Assembly (NCBI RefSeq): GCF_020184175.1
Contig: NC_065533.1
Location: 63,464,351 to 63,528,350 of the forward strand
Direction: 5' to 3'
From: Aphis gossypii
Lineage: Eukaryota > Arthropoda > Insecta > Hemiptera > Aphididae
DNA: 64,000 bases
This document shows, piece by piece, positions 11,988 through 23,467 of this stretch (the stretch's first letter is position 1; the number at the start of each line of letters is the position of its first letter). The notes below the pieces were generated by a model. It was not told the DNA's origin and did not search any database. It saw only the letters and a list, made by a program, of their open reading frames with translations. Made by a program: the position numbers and the translations under genes.

Positions 11988-14900
11988 GTGAGTTGACCCT
12001 TAAGCGATGTGTGTGTAATGTGTATTGTGTATGTTACATTTTATCGTACATAATTTTATGATATTAATCCAATTTCTGAAATCGAGAATTAAATGGAGAA
12101 AAGTTTCTGATTTTGTGAAATCAGCAATAAAATTGACGTAAACGCAAAATCAGAATTTTGGAGCTTATAATACTACCGGTTTCTTTAGTTTTACAAGAAC
12201 TTTATAGAAAAAAAAAAATGTAAACTCATAAATGAAATTAACATTATTTTCTACACTAGATATTGTTAAATTTTAAACTATACTATGTTAGCTCCAATGA
12301 AGGCTTTAATTAAATAAAAATCGTTTGAAATAAAATATAAAAAACAGTCATTTTTTTTTTTTTTAAAAAAACACTTATCTTGAAATCATACATTATTGTT
12401 ATTTTTCAATTGAAATATTTTAATAGAATAATAAAAAAATATATCTTTTTTATAAATATCAGCCTGTTTGATGATTGGTTTTGATTAATGAGTACCCATA
12501 GCAAATATTGATAATGAATAATTTATCATTATTGATAGCCGTAGCTCAGATATTACAATGTTTGCATTTATAATTTTTCAATTATTACCTTTAGACTAGG
12601 TCTCTATTATAAGTTACGCTTTTTGAAGTCAAATTATGGTATTTATATTTGTAGTTTATACAAACTAATTTTAGTATTGATTGTTTGAAATGTGCTCTTT
12701 GTTAGTAACTATCCATATCAATAATAATAAGTAATAACTAAATTATCACTTCTATGTTTTTATAAATAAAAAAATATAAATTTAAATAATTATAAAACAA
12801 AATTAAGTAACAAACACTTAATAAAAAGAAAAATAAATACATTGAAAATGTTCAATTTTTAATATGTTATGAGTTATGCTTATAGTATTGTGACTTTTAT
12901 AATGCGTGCGTGTTAGTAGATATTGGTCAGACGAAGAAGATCAAATCCGTGAAATAGTTACAATGTGTTTGCTCTACAAAAATAATATAACAAATGCGTT
13001 TTATATTGAAGTAAGAGCAGAGGACATACTATAGCCCTAAATATTCACAAAATATACGATAACAGGTTGTATAGTGTACTCTCAAAAATTTGATCGAACT
13101 ATAGCTATTGTGTAGATGCTTTTAATTTAAACTAAATTGTATAAGGATTGAATGCGATATTTTATTAAACATTAATTAAAAGAGATGATACACGCATAAA
13201 AAATATATATGCCTCAAAAACCCAAACCGAACCTAAATAAAGGTATATTTTTAAGAACACATACATTTTATGTATTATAAAATTAAGAATGTTGCTTTGT
13301 TGTAAGTGTAATATAGAACCATAATTGTTTTTTTTTTTTTAAACGATATTATAACACAAATATCCAAAAATGCTATGAGCCTCTTTATTTTACTCATAAT
13401 CAATAAGACGTAATGTAATATTCACTGATATTTTTGTCCCCATTGATATTTTAACTTCTAATAATCTACACGAACATTGAAAAGCGAGTTTTAATGAATA
13501 ATATTACATTATATTATGTTTTTTCATTTAAATAAATTATACTCATTTTATGGTTTAGAAAAAAAAAATAATTTAAAATAATGTAAAACGAATGAAATAT
13601 TTTAACATTATAATCTTAGCTTATTTTCGAGGATTTTAATGGTGTGTTGGTGCATAGTATATTTCACTAAAAGTGTCTTAAGAAGACATACGGAAGGCTG
13701 AATAATTAATAATATTTAGAGTTTTAATAACTTCCGGCCCTGCGATTATATTGTTATGATGTGATAATGATATTAATGTTTTTAACGGTAGCTTGATCCA
13801 GGGCGCCTGTGCATAATAATAATGAGCTATTCGATAAACACAAAAATTGTCATAACAACATAATATTATTATGAGAAACCTGCACTGCCGGAAGACTCAA
13901 CTTGGTGAAACATGATTGAGCACGGTCTCTATTTTGAAACAATCCGATTGAGCACGGTTCATATTTTTTAACAACCCAATTGAGCACAGTCAAATGAATA
14001 CAACGTTGCCAATTTTTCTGTCCGACTATAAACAGCTAGGCTACAAGCGTATTTTGAAATACTCGTACCTATACGGTGGGAATATTCGTCAATCTATATG
14101 CTTTACTAGTCGTATGGGAAGTATTTAACATAGAATGGTGATTATTTTTAACCGTGGTTTCCCATCTTTTGAAAAGCGGCATAAGTATAATCGATAAATA
14201 ATATACAAGTCGTGTAGGAAATTAGGAACTCTTAGCGGTGGTGTAGCTAAATTGCCTATCCAAGGCGCCGTGTTAACACAATATTTCGATGTCTATCGAT
14301 TTACATTGGTCGCATATTATTATAGAACAATAATTATAAATAATAATATTATCATAGCTATTATTATCATTATTATTTATAAACAAATACACAAACCCTT
14401 TTTTTTATCTTACCAATATCTCCGCCTATATAATATAATATAGTATAAGGACCTATAGATATAATATAATTGGAAAGTTATCGAATAATAGGTTTGTACT
14501 AAATACATTGTATTAATAATGTTTAATAATATTATAACATGTAAAATACGAATATTATACTTAACAAGAAAATATTGGTGGTGCTCTCTTTCTTGTGAAA
14601 TAACATTTTTTTTTTTTTAAATTACAGTTATAATCGGGTAATACAGAGTATAAATACAGTACAAATACAATATTTAGAGCGTGTTGATTTTGAAATGTAA
14701 ATTTAAACAGTTTTTATGATAGAATTTCGACCAATGGCCAATGGGTGATATTAGTTATTATTATTATTCAGGTGCACGTAAATAATAATTACCGTAATTG
14801 CCCCGTGGTACAACGACGACCATCACTTTGAGTCATTGTTCTCATTCGACCTACTCTCTATATTGTACTGTTATGTAGGTCGGGTTCATAATATTATTAT

Positions 14901-17900
14901 TATCATCATTATCATCATTGTTATTCTCATGATCGTTGTCATCACCATCATAAATACACTTTAATACTATTTTGTAGTTAAATAATCACGATTTTATTAT
15001 TTGTAGCATTTTACATTTCTTACGCAGTTCCTAACGTGTTACTATACTCATTACTCAGGAACAAAGCCGATGGCGAAACATTGGACAGAGTTTTTGTATG
15101 TCAATGCGTGAGAGAGGATAAGAGGACGTAAAAAAAAATCGTATCGTACAGGTGCTTATCACGTTATTTGTGAAATACGCAAAACGCAAAAATGTCTACC
15201 CAATTAAACAATAAAACACTTCTGCGGGTGATTTTTTTTTGGTTCGACTTCTAGTGCGCGACGATTTGTGAATCGTTTAGATTACATTGTAAGTTGCATT
15301 AAAACAACAACAATGAAAATAAAAAATCAAGTTAATATTAACCTTTTTATATTTGTATTAAATTTTACTCTATAAGTATACTTTTTGCAAACGAAGGAAA
15401 AAAATAATAATAATATGAAAACGGCAGAAAACAATAAAAATATATTACGAAACGAAAAGTTGAGAGCTGTAACTTACCAATATTAATACAATATTATGCC
15501 TATATAAAAAAACGGATTACAATGCGTATGCGTTCAGCTCTCGGAAGCTAAGTTTATAAAATTCTACGTAAATTATATTTATTGTTGTTCAATAAAAATA
15601 ACATTGTTCTACTAATCTAAGCATAATACTACTGTATTTAGAGGTCACTGTTGGGGAAATAAAAAAAACAAACGAAAAAAAAAAAATGATACTTTTGAAA
15701 CAATTATATAATTTTACCTCATGGAATTCAAATTCAATGTTTTTAAAATAAGATCATCGGAAGGATTTACACAACTGAAATATTTTAAGAATATCGTTTG
15801 ATTTAGATTTGTGCCAGTGGCGTAATGTTTAAAGTGTTTTGAAGTCGTGTAAGTAGCACGATATACGATGTGGTTCCGATCATAGCAATAAGTCAAGTAG
15901 GATAGCCCCTTTTTTTGCTGTCCAACCGGAAGCTTTATATCCCATTTCATATTTTTTTCATCGTTATTTTTATTTATTGAAATTAAATGTACGATGTTAC
16001 TCGATTGATTATGATAGAAAAATATATACTTATATTTGTTTTAATAGTTGGAATTGATTATGTTTTTAAAAATTAGTTTTGTTTTTTGTATATTACAAAT
16101 GTTGAAATGTCTCAAATCAAAAATTTGAAGTGTTCAAAATGTTAATGAACAAAAAATGAAAACTCGACTCGTGGTTAAGGTAACCACCTTAATTGTAGGC
16201 ACCGCCTGACCTAGTGAACAAGTAATGCAAGTATCAATTATTTATGTGTACTTAGTTACGTATAGTAAACACGACACGATTAATTGTCATGTATGAAACA
16301 ATGTTTATTATCGTACAAGTTTAGTAGAAAATACATATTATCGTAGAATATTGAAGGACAAACTAATGAGAAATTTTGCAAACAATAAGTATTGTCTATT
16401 TTTAATAGTCTTAAAGTATTGCATATTTACTATATTTAAATTAAAAATATAGATAGGTGATAGATTCTTACTTAATTATGGGTTATTAGAATTATTTAAC
16501 AAATATAAAGGACAGTTTGTAACTAGTTAGGTGACGCATATCCCTAAAACTATATGTGACCAAGTTTACACATTAAAATTTTAATTTAAAATTTACATAT
16601 TTTATACAAGTGATATTTCTTCGACTTTTACGTTCATAATATAATTTACAGTCGTTCTATAAAAAATAAAAAAATAAACCATAACTTTTGAGTATTTAAA
16701 CTAGTATTTAGTAATTATTGTATTGGGTGACAGACGAGAAATGTACGAACGATCATTTAGTTTAAAACTTTTTAATCATCATTTATATTTTATTCGTTAT
16801 CGAAACCGTTAGATATAATTTTTTACTGTAATAATTATGTTTATACGTAAACACGAATTTCAACGGGTTTTGTTTTGTAATTGTTCCAGACATTATTTGG
16901 TACCATTCACTCAGGCCAAGAAAAGCAAATGGAAGAGGGCTGGTGTTAAACTGCACATATATAATGATCATACGTTCGTCGCCAAACATTTATCCAGGTA
17001 CGTTTATATTGTTTGTGTGCGTAAATATGATTAAAAAAAAATACTTTAAGAGATTTGAGGAAGAATTATGTAGTCGTTCACGATACTGAAATTACATTTG
17101 TGTATATTGTTTCCTTCGAACACTATGTCATGGCAAATATTTAAAATTTTTGAAATTCATTTGAGTTTAGAAAAAAATAATTCTATGTACAATAACATCA
17201 TACAATTAAGCGTTTTTATTTTGTTTTAGTGTAAACACTAATTGTCTCAATAATTAATAACGTGTTTAATATTTGTATTTTCGTTATATATGTACCAAAA
17301 GTTTTTATTTTTTATTTTTATTTTCATTAGCTTTTGAAATGTTAAAAATTACAATTTTTCATATAGACAGCAAATTATTTTAAAAACTAACGTAAAAATC
17401 AGAATTGATATATTTAAATGTAAAGATAAACGATACGCTTCTTTTTTCTTAATTGGAGTTGTTACAATACCGCTTCGCTGTTCTATGAAGTAGTTTTAAT
17501 ATAGATACCAAGAATAGTAAGAAATGTTTATTGGATAGATTACTGATATATTGATTGAGGTGTTTTTAAAAGTAGTACTGAATATGACCAAAAATAATTT
17601 ACGTGGCTCACGTGAGATGGACAGTTCAGCATTAAAAAGCATACAGTCCTCTATTATGACCAGTATCATACACGTAATCGAGGATTAAAATAGCTCATAA
17701 TTCCCCCTTTCATATTATGTAATAATATATTATTTCATATAATTTATTTAGTCATTAAATATATATAGTATTTACTGTTTTTCGTGGTTATTATTCATTT
17801 TATTTTTTTTTTATTTTTTTTTTAGATGCATATATAATTTAATTTTTCCATTGTTTGTAACATACAAATACCTATACAATTTACAATTCATATAATTTAT

Positions 17901-20900
17901 ATATTTTCAAAGTTCCTATGTATAAAGAAAATTTTGAACAATTGCTTTCGATGATCAGAATTACTATAACTAATTATTGGCTGACGTTGAGAGATATACT
18001 CCTGTACCAATTCAATTTACTCTTTAATATTTTCAATACTTACCTATAATTAATTAACTGAAGTTGTAGTACCTATTTTATCTTTTAAGATTTATAATCA
18101 TTGGAAAATATTTTTCTTCGAAATTGAAATTATAACGTAAAATTGCATAAAATAAAAACGATAACGATAAAAAAATATTAAATGTTAATATAATAAAATG
18201 ACTTCCAAAACCTTTAAGACTTTTTGAGAAAATATTAGTGTTTACCTTTAACAACTTTTAATAATATGCTTGTATGTTATAATAACATGGCCTTCAACCG
18301 TTTTTGATTTGTTCCCCATTTTGATGATCATAACTTATTTTTACATTTTGTCAATCGGCAAAAACAAGCAATACTCAGCAAACAGTTTGAAGTACTATAT
18401 TAATGGATTAGGACTATACATTGGATAACTAATTGAATAAATTAAATTATTGTATTGTTATATTGATTTATATTTTAGAAAGCGTTCAATATATTTTTTT
18501 TTATTACCATAAAATCTCCATATTAAGCAATAATTGTTTGATTTAACAAATTAGTTTTCGACAATCGATTCAGTATTATAATATAGGTAGATAGAAAGAC
18601 GTTGCCACTGCATTGACTCTGATACTAATGAAGCGTATACTATAGTATAATATTATAAATTAATGTTACTTTACTACGTCGTAAAAATGTTATCTAACGA
18701 CGTCTGTTCCATAGTCGCCTCAATTGTCTGGTGTGCGCAAAATACTTCCCGAGACGCATCGGCAAACAAGGGTACGAGTGCAGGGACTGTCTCATCAAAT
18801 GCCACAAAGAATGTCACGTTAAGGTGTCGGTGGTGTGCACCAATTCAAAAATTCATAATATCGACCTGTGAGTATACAATTTAATATTATTTTAAAAGAT
18901 ATCTACTGTATAGTGTAATGACAGTATGGCATACCACTCTAACCGCAATAAAATAATGTATGACACGTATACATGTATGCACGAGCGTATTGTGACGACG
19001 AAGTTTGATTACGATAATTATTTTGTAAGTACTCTTTCGATCGTACATGTTTTGTGCATCGTCTTACAAAAATTCAGTTTCAAAAGGTAAAAAAAAGGTT
19101 TCGCCTTATCCCGTTGCAGTATAATAGAATCACATTTTTGACTTTATTAACATTATGTCTTCCGACTGGCTGTCTCAATAAGATACATAGATACATGTAT
19201 GATATAAGGCGCTCTTTTCTTCACTATAGACAATAGTCTTAATATCGTTCTTCGTTGTATTATATTATTATAACGTAAATAGTATAAGTTTAATAAGATG
19301 AATTATTCTAAATGTTCGTTAAATTGGCACACACATTTAATGCTACAACTTTAAAGCAAACATACGATAATTAAAACTTTCTATGACTTTGATATATCAT
19401 TTTCAGAATTTACTACTACTTGTTATTTTTTTGCAAACACACTAAAATTATTTAGATGTAGCACAGGGATATTGTTCAAACACCTTTGAAGTTATAGCGT
19501 CGGATTATAAACGAATTTTATTGTATTTGAAAAAACATATATATGATCCAATGTCTATATTAGTGAATGCAATTTTCTTAAACCGTTTGTTAAGTCAGTA
19601 TCTTATGAATGGAGATTGGTAGATTTATATTTTAGTAAAATGTATAAATATTATACATATTATTATATTTTGAGAGCATGAGTAACCATTTTTATTTTTA
19701 ACTTGAGATATTTTAAGTTGTAATAAAACATATTAGAACCTTATAACTAATTACTCTGTAGTAATATGAAATGACGAATAATCAAAATATTATATTAATA
19801 TGTTATACTTTAACACACAATTTAAATAAGCCACTATGAAATTATAGGAATTTTGTCAATGCAAATATAAATTATGTCAGTATAAGAAGTGTATTATACT
19901 TTATTTATAAACTACGTCAAATAGATACTCTAATTTATCATAAGTGTTTGAATATCGTAAGATTAAGTCTAGTAAAGTTCATATTTCTATGACCGTAGTT
20001 TATTTTTTTTCATAAAATTTTTATTTTTCGAAACATTTTATAAATAAAATGAAGTAGATACTCAATCTAAATTATACTTATTTATTTTGAAAGTAAGAAA
20101 TTTCAAAGGGATAAATTGTCTAGGAAATGTTATGACTTATATTTTGAAACTGTTTTAGCATAAACATAATATGTCACAATATAATCTATGTATCATATAA
20201 AAATAAAAATAAAAATACATACATATTTTTGCACACGAAAATCAACTAGGTTCTTGTCAAATGATTATTTCATAATTAATTTTTGTGTATTCAATAAAAA
20301 AGGATCTCGAAAATTCGGAAATTACACCTACACGTCATAATTTATAAAGTTCTATAAAATTTGGATTCAACCGTATTTTTCCAAAAATAACATACTATGT
20401 CTCTCCACTCTTTATTTTTCTTTAAAAAGTTATTTTATACATTATATATAAATACTGTATAATATCAAATTATAATACAAAATATTTGATCTATATTTTT
20501 ATATAATATATCATAAGCAACACTGATTATAGTAATAATACAAGTATATAATTAATTGAAACATTGACAACAATTATCACATTATTTTTTAAGTTAAAGA
20601 TATTATTCTAATTTTATGTTATAATTTTATAACCATTATTACTGTTTGTTAGTTTTTTACTTTATCCTATGTATTTTCTCTTTTCTATGTTAACTTTTTA
20701 ATCACTTTTTCTTATTGTAAATCACTACTTTATATAGATTGTATACTGTTTTAGATTGTTAAAAAAAATTTGAAAATATGTTATAGCTTATATGAGGTAT
20801 AAAAAATTATTTTTTTCTCTGTTTTAACATAATAGTTTTTAATTTTAATTTATTTCATTTTTAATTTTTATTCCATGCCTATGCAATAAACTATATAAAA

Positions 20901-21296
20901 TTATATTTTTAGACAGAAAATTATAGTTACTTATTAAAATTAACAAAAGATTAACAACAATAATTTTTTATGACAGATATTTTTTTTTTTAATTATTACG
21001 TATAGTAAAGGAATTATGTATCTCATTATTGTATTTATTTAACTATCGCCAAATATTTCATATTGAAAACGATCGATTTTTAAAAACGCATACATTATTT
21101 TTATTATTTAGACAGACTTAAAAAAAAAATAATAATAATAATAGTTAATGACGACCTTATCATGTTAAATGTCACGATATTATACGTACTTATAGGACCT
21201 GTCATGTCTAGGCCTGTAGCTCTTCAACTTTGTTAATATTTATGTATTTTTTTTTTCAGGAATAATTTAACAGTATTGCCATCGATATCAGCATAG
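11849..21296 (+). CDS. C1 zinc-finger protein, C-terminal part (4 exons)
   Basis: Join of 11849-11987, 16890-16997, 18715-18867 and 21260-21296; phases agree at every junction (AA|A Lys, AG|T Ser, CT|G Leu). The product is 144 complete residues plus a split first codon. It has a Ser/Gly/Thr-rich stretch, then a basic segment (HYLVPFTQAKKSKWKRAGVK), then a C1 domain with all zinc ligands in the pattern H-x12-C-x2-C-x14-C-x2-C-x4-H-x2-C-x7-C, and an 18-residue tail ending LPSISA. C1 domains bind diacylglycerol or phorbol ester at membranes, or act as structural zinc modules. Here the lipid loops are unusual (PRRIGKQGYE, no Pro-Thr-Phe), so lipid binding is doubtful. The C1 domain lies at the C-terminus with nothing after it. 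The N-terminal remainder is upstream and I could not assign a family. An alternative 3' exon that extends the protein elsewhere cannot be excluded. Confidence 0.75.
11988..16889 (+). other. Intron 1 of the C1 gene
   Basis: 4.9 kb, GT...AG. It contains a three-copy 32-bp tandem repeat (about 13914-14009), an ATT/CAT-rich trinucleotide tract (about 14890-14960) and a GC-richer segment at 13620-14260 that looks like old transposon debris. No additional coding exon was seen. The open frame at 15714-15950 on the minus strand has no recognisable domain and is treated as chance or transposon remnant. Confidence 0.65.
13914..14009 (+). repeat. 32-bp tandem repeat, 3 copies
   Basis: Units start at 13914, 13946 and 13978, exactly 32 bp apart. 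Each begins (G/A)ATTGAGCAC(G/A)GT; the first two are followed by a T-rich stretch and AACAA(T/C)CC. The third is cut off after CAGTCAAATG. It is a minisatellite-like local amplification inside intron 1 of the C1 gene. Confidence 0.7.
16890..16997 (+). CDS. C1 protein exon b (basic segment and start of C1)
   Basis: Acceptor TTGTTCCAG ends at 16889 and donor GTACGT starts at 16998. Codons run KHYLVPF...KLHIYND then HTFVAKHLS, where the His of HTF is the first zinc ligand of the C1 domain. A run of Lys/Arg/Trp (AKKSKWKRAGVK) precedes the finger. The 3' end splits a Ser codon (AG|T) with the next exon, and this join gives exactly the x12 spacing from His to the first Cys, which confirms the splice. 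Confidence 0.85.
16998..18714 (+). other. Intron 2 of the C1 gene
   Basis: 1.7 kb, GT...AG, AT-rich with T-tracts around 17805-17825. It interrupts the C1 domain between the first His and first Cys ligands. No other feature is supported. Confidence 0.75.
18715..18867 (+). CDS. C1 protein exon c (zinc-binding core)
   Basis: Acceptor TGTTCCATAG ends at 18714 and donor GTGAGTAT starts at 18868. It encodes RLNCLVCAKYFPRRIGKQGY followed by ECRDCLIKCHKECHVKVSVV and CTNSKIHNID. It carries six of the seven zinc-ligand cysteines/histidines after the initial His (C, C, C, C, H, C) and the last Cys at the end of VSVVC. Spacing fits C1 (x2, x14, x2, x4, x2, x7). The QGY..C motif is the conserved C1 core. 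Confidence 0.85.
18868..21259 (+). other. Intron 3 of the C1 gene
   Basis: 2.4 kb, GT...AG. AT-rich with no recognisable element; ends in a ten-base T tract and CAG before the terminal exon. Confidence 0.7.
21260..21296 (+). CDS. C1 protein terminal exon and stop
   Basis: A strong T-tract and CAG end at 21259. The exon completes a Leu codon (CT|G) and encodes NNLTVLPSISA then TAG at 21294-21296. The phase fits the donor at 18868. The exon is very short, so confidence rests on the acceptor, the phase match and the stop. Candidate polyadenylation hexamers AATAAA lie at 21488-21493 and 21866-21871. Confidence 0.65.
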
Positions 21297-23363
21297 TTAC
21301 TGGACAGTCGACCGCACCAGACGTGCATGTCCGTTCACGTTCACGTACACCTTATCTACTCGCTAATAATAATGTCATATTATCATAATATTATAACATA
21401 TATATCGTACACGATAACCTTATTATATTTATGTACACTGACCATAGTATTATTATAACATAGGGATACTCGTTAAAATGACATCGGAATAAATAAAAGC
21501 CAGGTGGTCGTAACGCCCATAATAATAATATTAATATTATATCCGATACGCCGAAAAATCAACCATGTCCGACGACAACGATAGTAGTTATAAAGATGTC
21601 ACTAAAGATAGATACTAAGATGATACTAAATAATAATAATAATAAAAGTAAAAGTTATAATAACAGTAGTAATAGTCCTAATAGTAGGTAACTATGACAT
21701 AGCGGGATGTGGTCGAGGAAGATGGTCGATGGAGACGCAGAACAAACACCGCTGTTATAAGAACCATGTAAATACACAACATTTTAATATTATAGAATAG
21801 GAGGTAAAGGTTATATTATAGACATTCAGTAGTTATTTTTTGTCCCAGACGTGTGTGTAATAGGAAATAAACGAACAAAATATAAATAACGAACAACCCA
21901 AGTATTTTTTGAGTCTATATATCACGTATTGTTATTGGCAGGCGACATTTATGCATGTGGTCATAAAACATCAATCGTGTATACAAGACTGATGAATAAT
22001 GATAATTTATAATAATAACCATAAATATAATAATAATCATAATCGTAATAATAATTATAATAATAATAATAATCTTTATAATTAAAATAATAATAATTTT
22101 AATAATTTTTATAATAATAATAATAATAATAATAATAATTGTTATAATTATAATATTGTATTATATATTAAAAAGACTAAAGTTAAAATAAAAATCAACG
22201 CTACGATAATATACAAACACACACTTACACATAAACATAAACATATAACACACGCGCTGTCACACAATAAAAGTACATATGCCGAGTGATTATCGTTTAC
22301 AGTTAACACTCGTCACCTCAAAAAGTATTGTTAAAGTATTAAGGTTTTAAAAATGTTTATTTTTTCCAACATTCGAATTCACTATGAAAAAAAGTTTTTG
22401 ATAAACAAATATTTTTTTATTACCGTCTTTTGTCGTAACTATTTTGATTTAATATTCGAAAACAAGACAATTTGTCTAATATATTCGAATTTCGTAAATC
22501 AAAATGCTCAGAAAAATGTTTCAGAATGTGAAACTAAAATGTATGTTATCATTAAAATAAATTGAAATACTTAAACAATGATACCTAACGATAAAAATAA
22601 TAAACAAATATCATTCTATTTTCAAAAACGTTGTTTCGTAATGAATTAAAATTATGTAAATACAAATATTTTAAAAATACATCAAATTAAACTTTACAAA
22701 ATAATGAGTGTTCACTGTTAAAAGAACAATCACTCCATTTTATATTAGGTATATATTTTATTATTTATATACGTATGCAGTTACATAAAATATGTAGATA
22801 TATAAATCGGTATAATAACATCATAAGTACATAACTTATCGATTATTCATCTAAACTACGTTTTGGTGCTTCAACAATTTTTACCTAATTTTGTCGGTAG
22901 CGACAATAATATACAACAACGTAACTAGATATACATTGTCGAACATTGTCGTTTTTTGTTTTTGTTTTGTATTGTTTGTTTTTTTTTCACACTTAAAATT
23001 AATAATAACGCTATATATTGTATATTATTTCCGTTATTAATATTATTATTCGTTGAAAACAAAAATAATTATATAATATGATTTCCCTTATCTAGTTTTT
23101 GAATATTTGTTAATAATATTATTATTATATGATATATAATATATATCATATATAATTTTATCAAATGCAGAAAAATATTATTGTAATAAATATTATGTAT
23201 TATTATTTTTTGTTCCATTATTCTTACGGTATAATATAATATTATTTTAAAAAAACTAAAAATAAAACAAATAAATTTGAATAAAAACTTTATAACACAC
23301 TCGCCTTATTATAATATTATAGTTATAATAATAATAATATCAATAATATCGATAATAAATAAA
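21297..23363. other. Convergent 3' region between the two genes
   Basis: The plus-strand C1 gene stops at 21296 and the minus-strand synaptotagmin stops at 23364, so this ~2.07 kb holds both 3' UTRs and any spacer. It is dominated by AAT/TAA microsatellite. A near-perfect AT palindrome lies around 23127-23153 (ATATGATATAT and complement). Many AATAAA-like hexamers occur on both strands, so real cleavage sites cannot be chosen by eye. The small frame at 22353-22565 has no recognisable content. Confidence 0.6.
22026..22140. repeat. AAT microsatellite tract
   Basis: Interrupted (TAA)n / (AAT)n with CAT and CTT interruptions, ending in a clean run of about eleven units near 22110-22138. It sits between the convergent 3' ends of two genes. 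Confidence 0.8.
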
Positions 23364-23467
23364 TTATTCAGGTTTCAATCGGTGCCAGTATTCCACGCTC
23401 TGCTTTGGTTTGCTTAGCATATCCTTCCAGTGCTGTGCCTCCAGCTGTCCAGTCGCATTTTTGTTAG
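23364..23467 (-). CDS. Syt7: Syt7 terminal exon with stop
   Basis: Acceptor TATTATTGTCAG ends at 23468. The exon completes a Ser codon (T|CT) and encodes SNKNATGQLEAQHWKDMLSK then PKQSVEYWHRLKPE and TAA. HWKDM and WHRLK are hallmark C-terminal C2B motifs of synaptotagmins, including the WHxL signature linked to vesicle docking. This fixes the C-terminus of the gene and its convergent layout with the C1 gene. Confidence 0.88.

Noticed and set aside
15714..15950. 78-codon minus-strand frame
   Set aside because: No recognisable domain; adjoining 'cagtggcgta'-type sequence suggests transposon debris. Inside an intron of the opposite-strand gene.
16783..16989. 68-codon minus-strand frame
   Set aside because: Antisense shadow of the C1-gene exon at 16890-16997.
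22026..22140. AAT tract considered as a satellite or repeat array with function
   Set aside because: Simple microsatellite with interruptions; no spacer/repeat structure.
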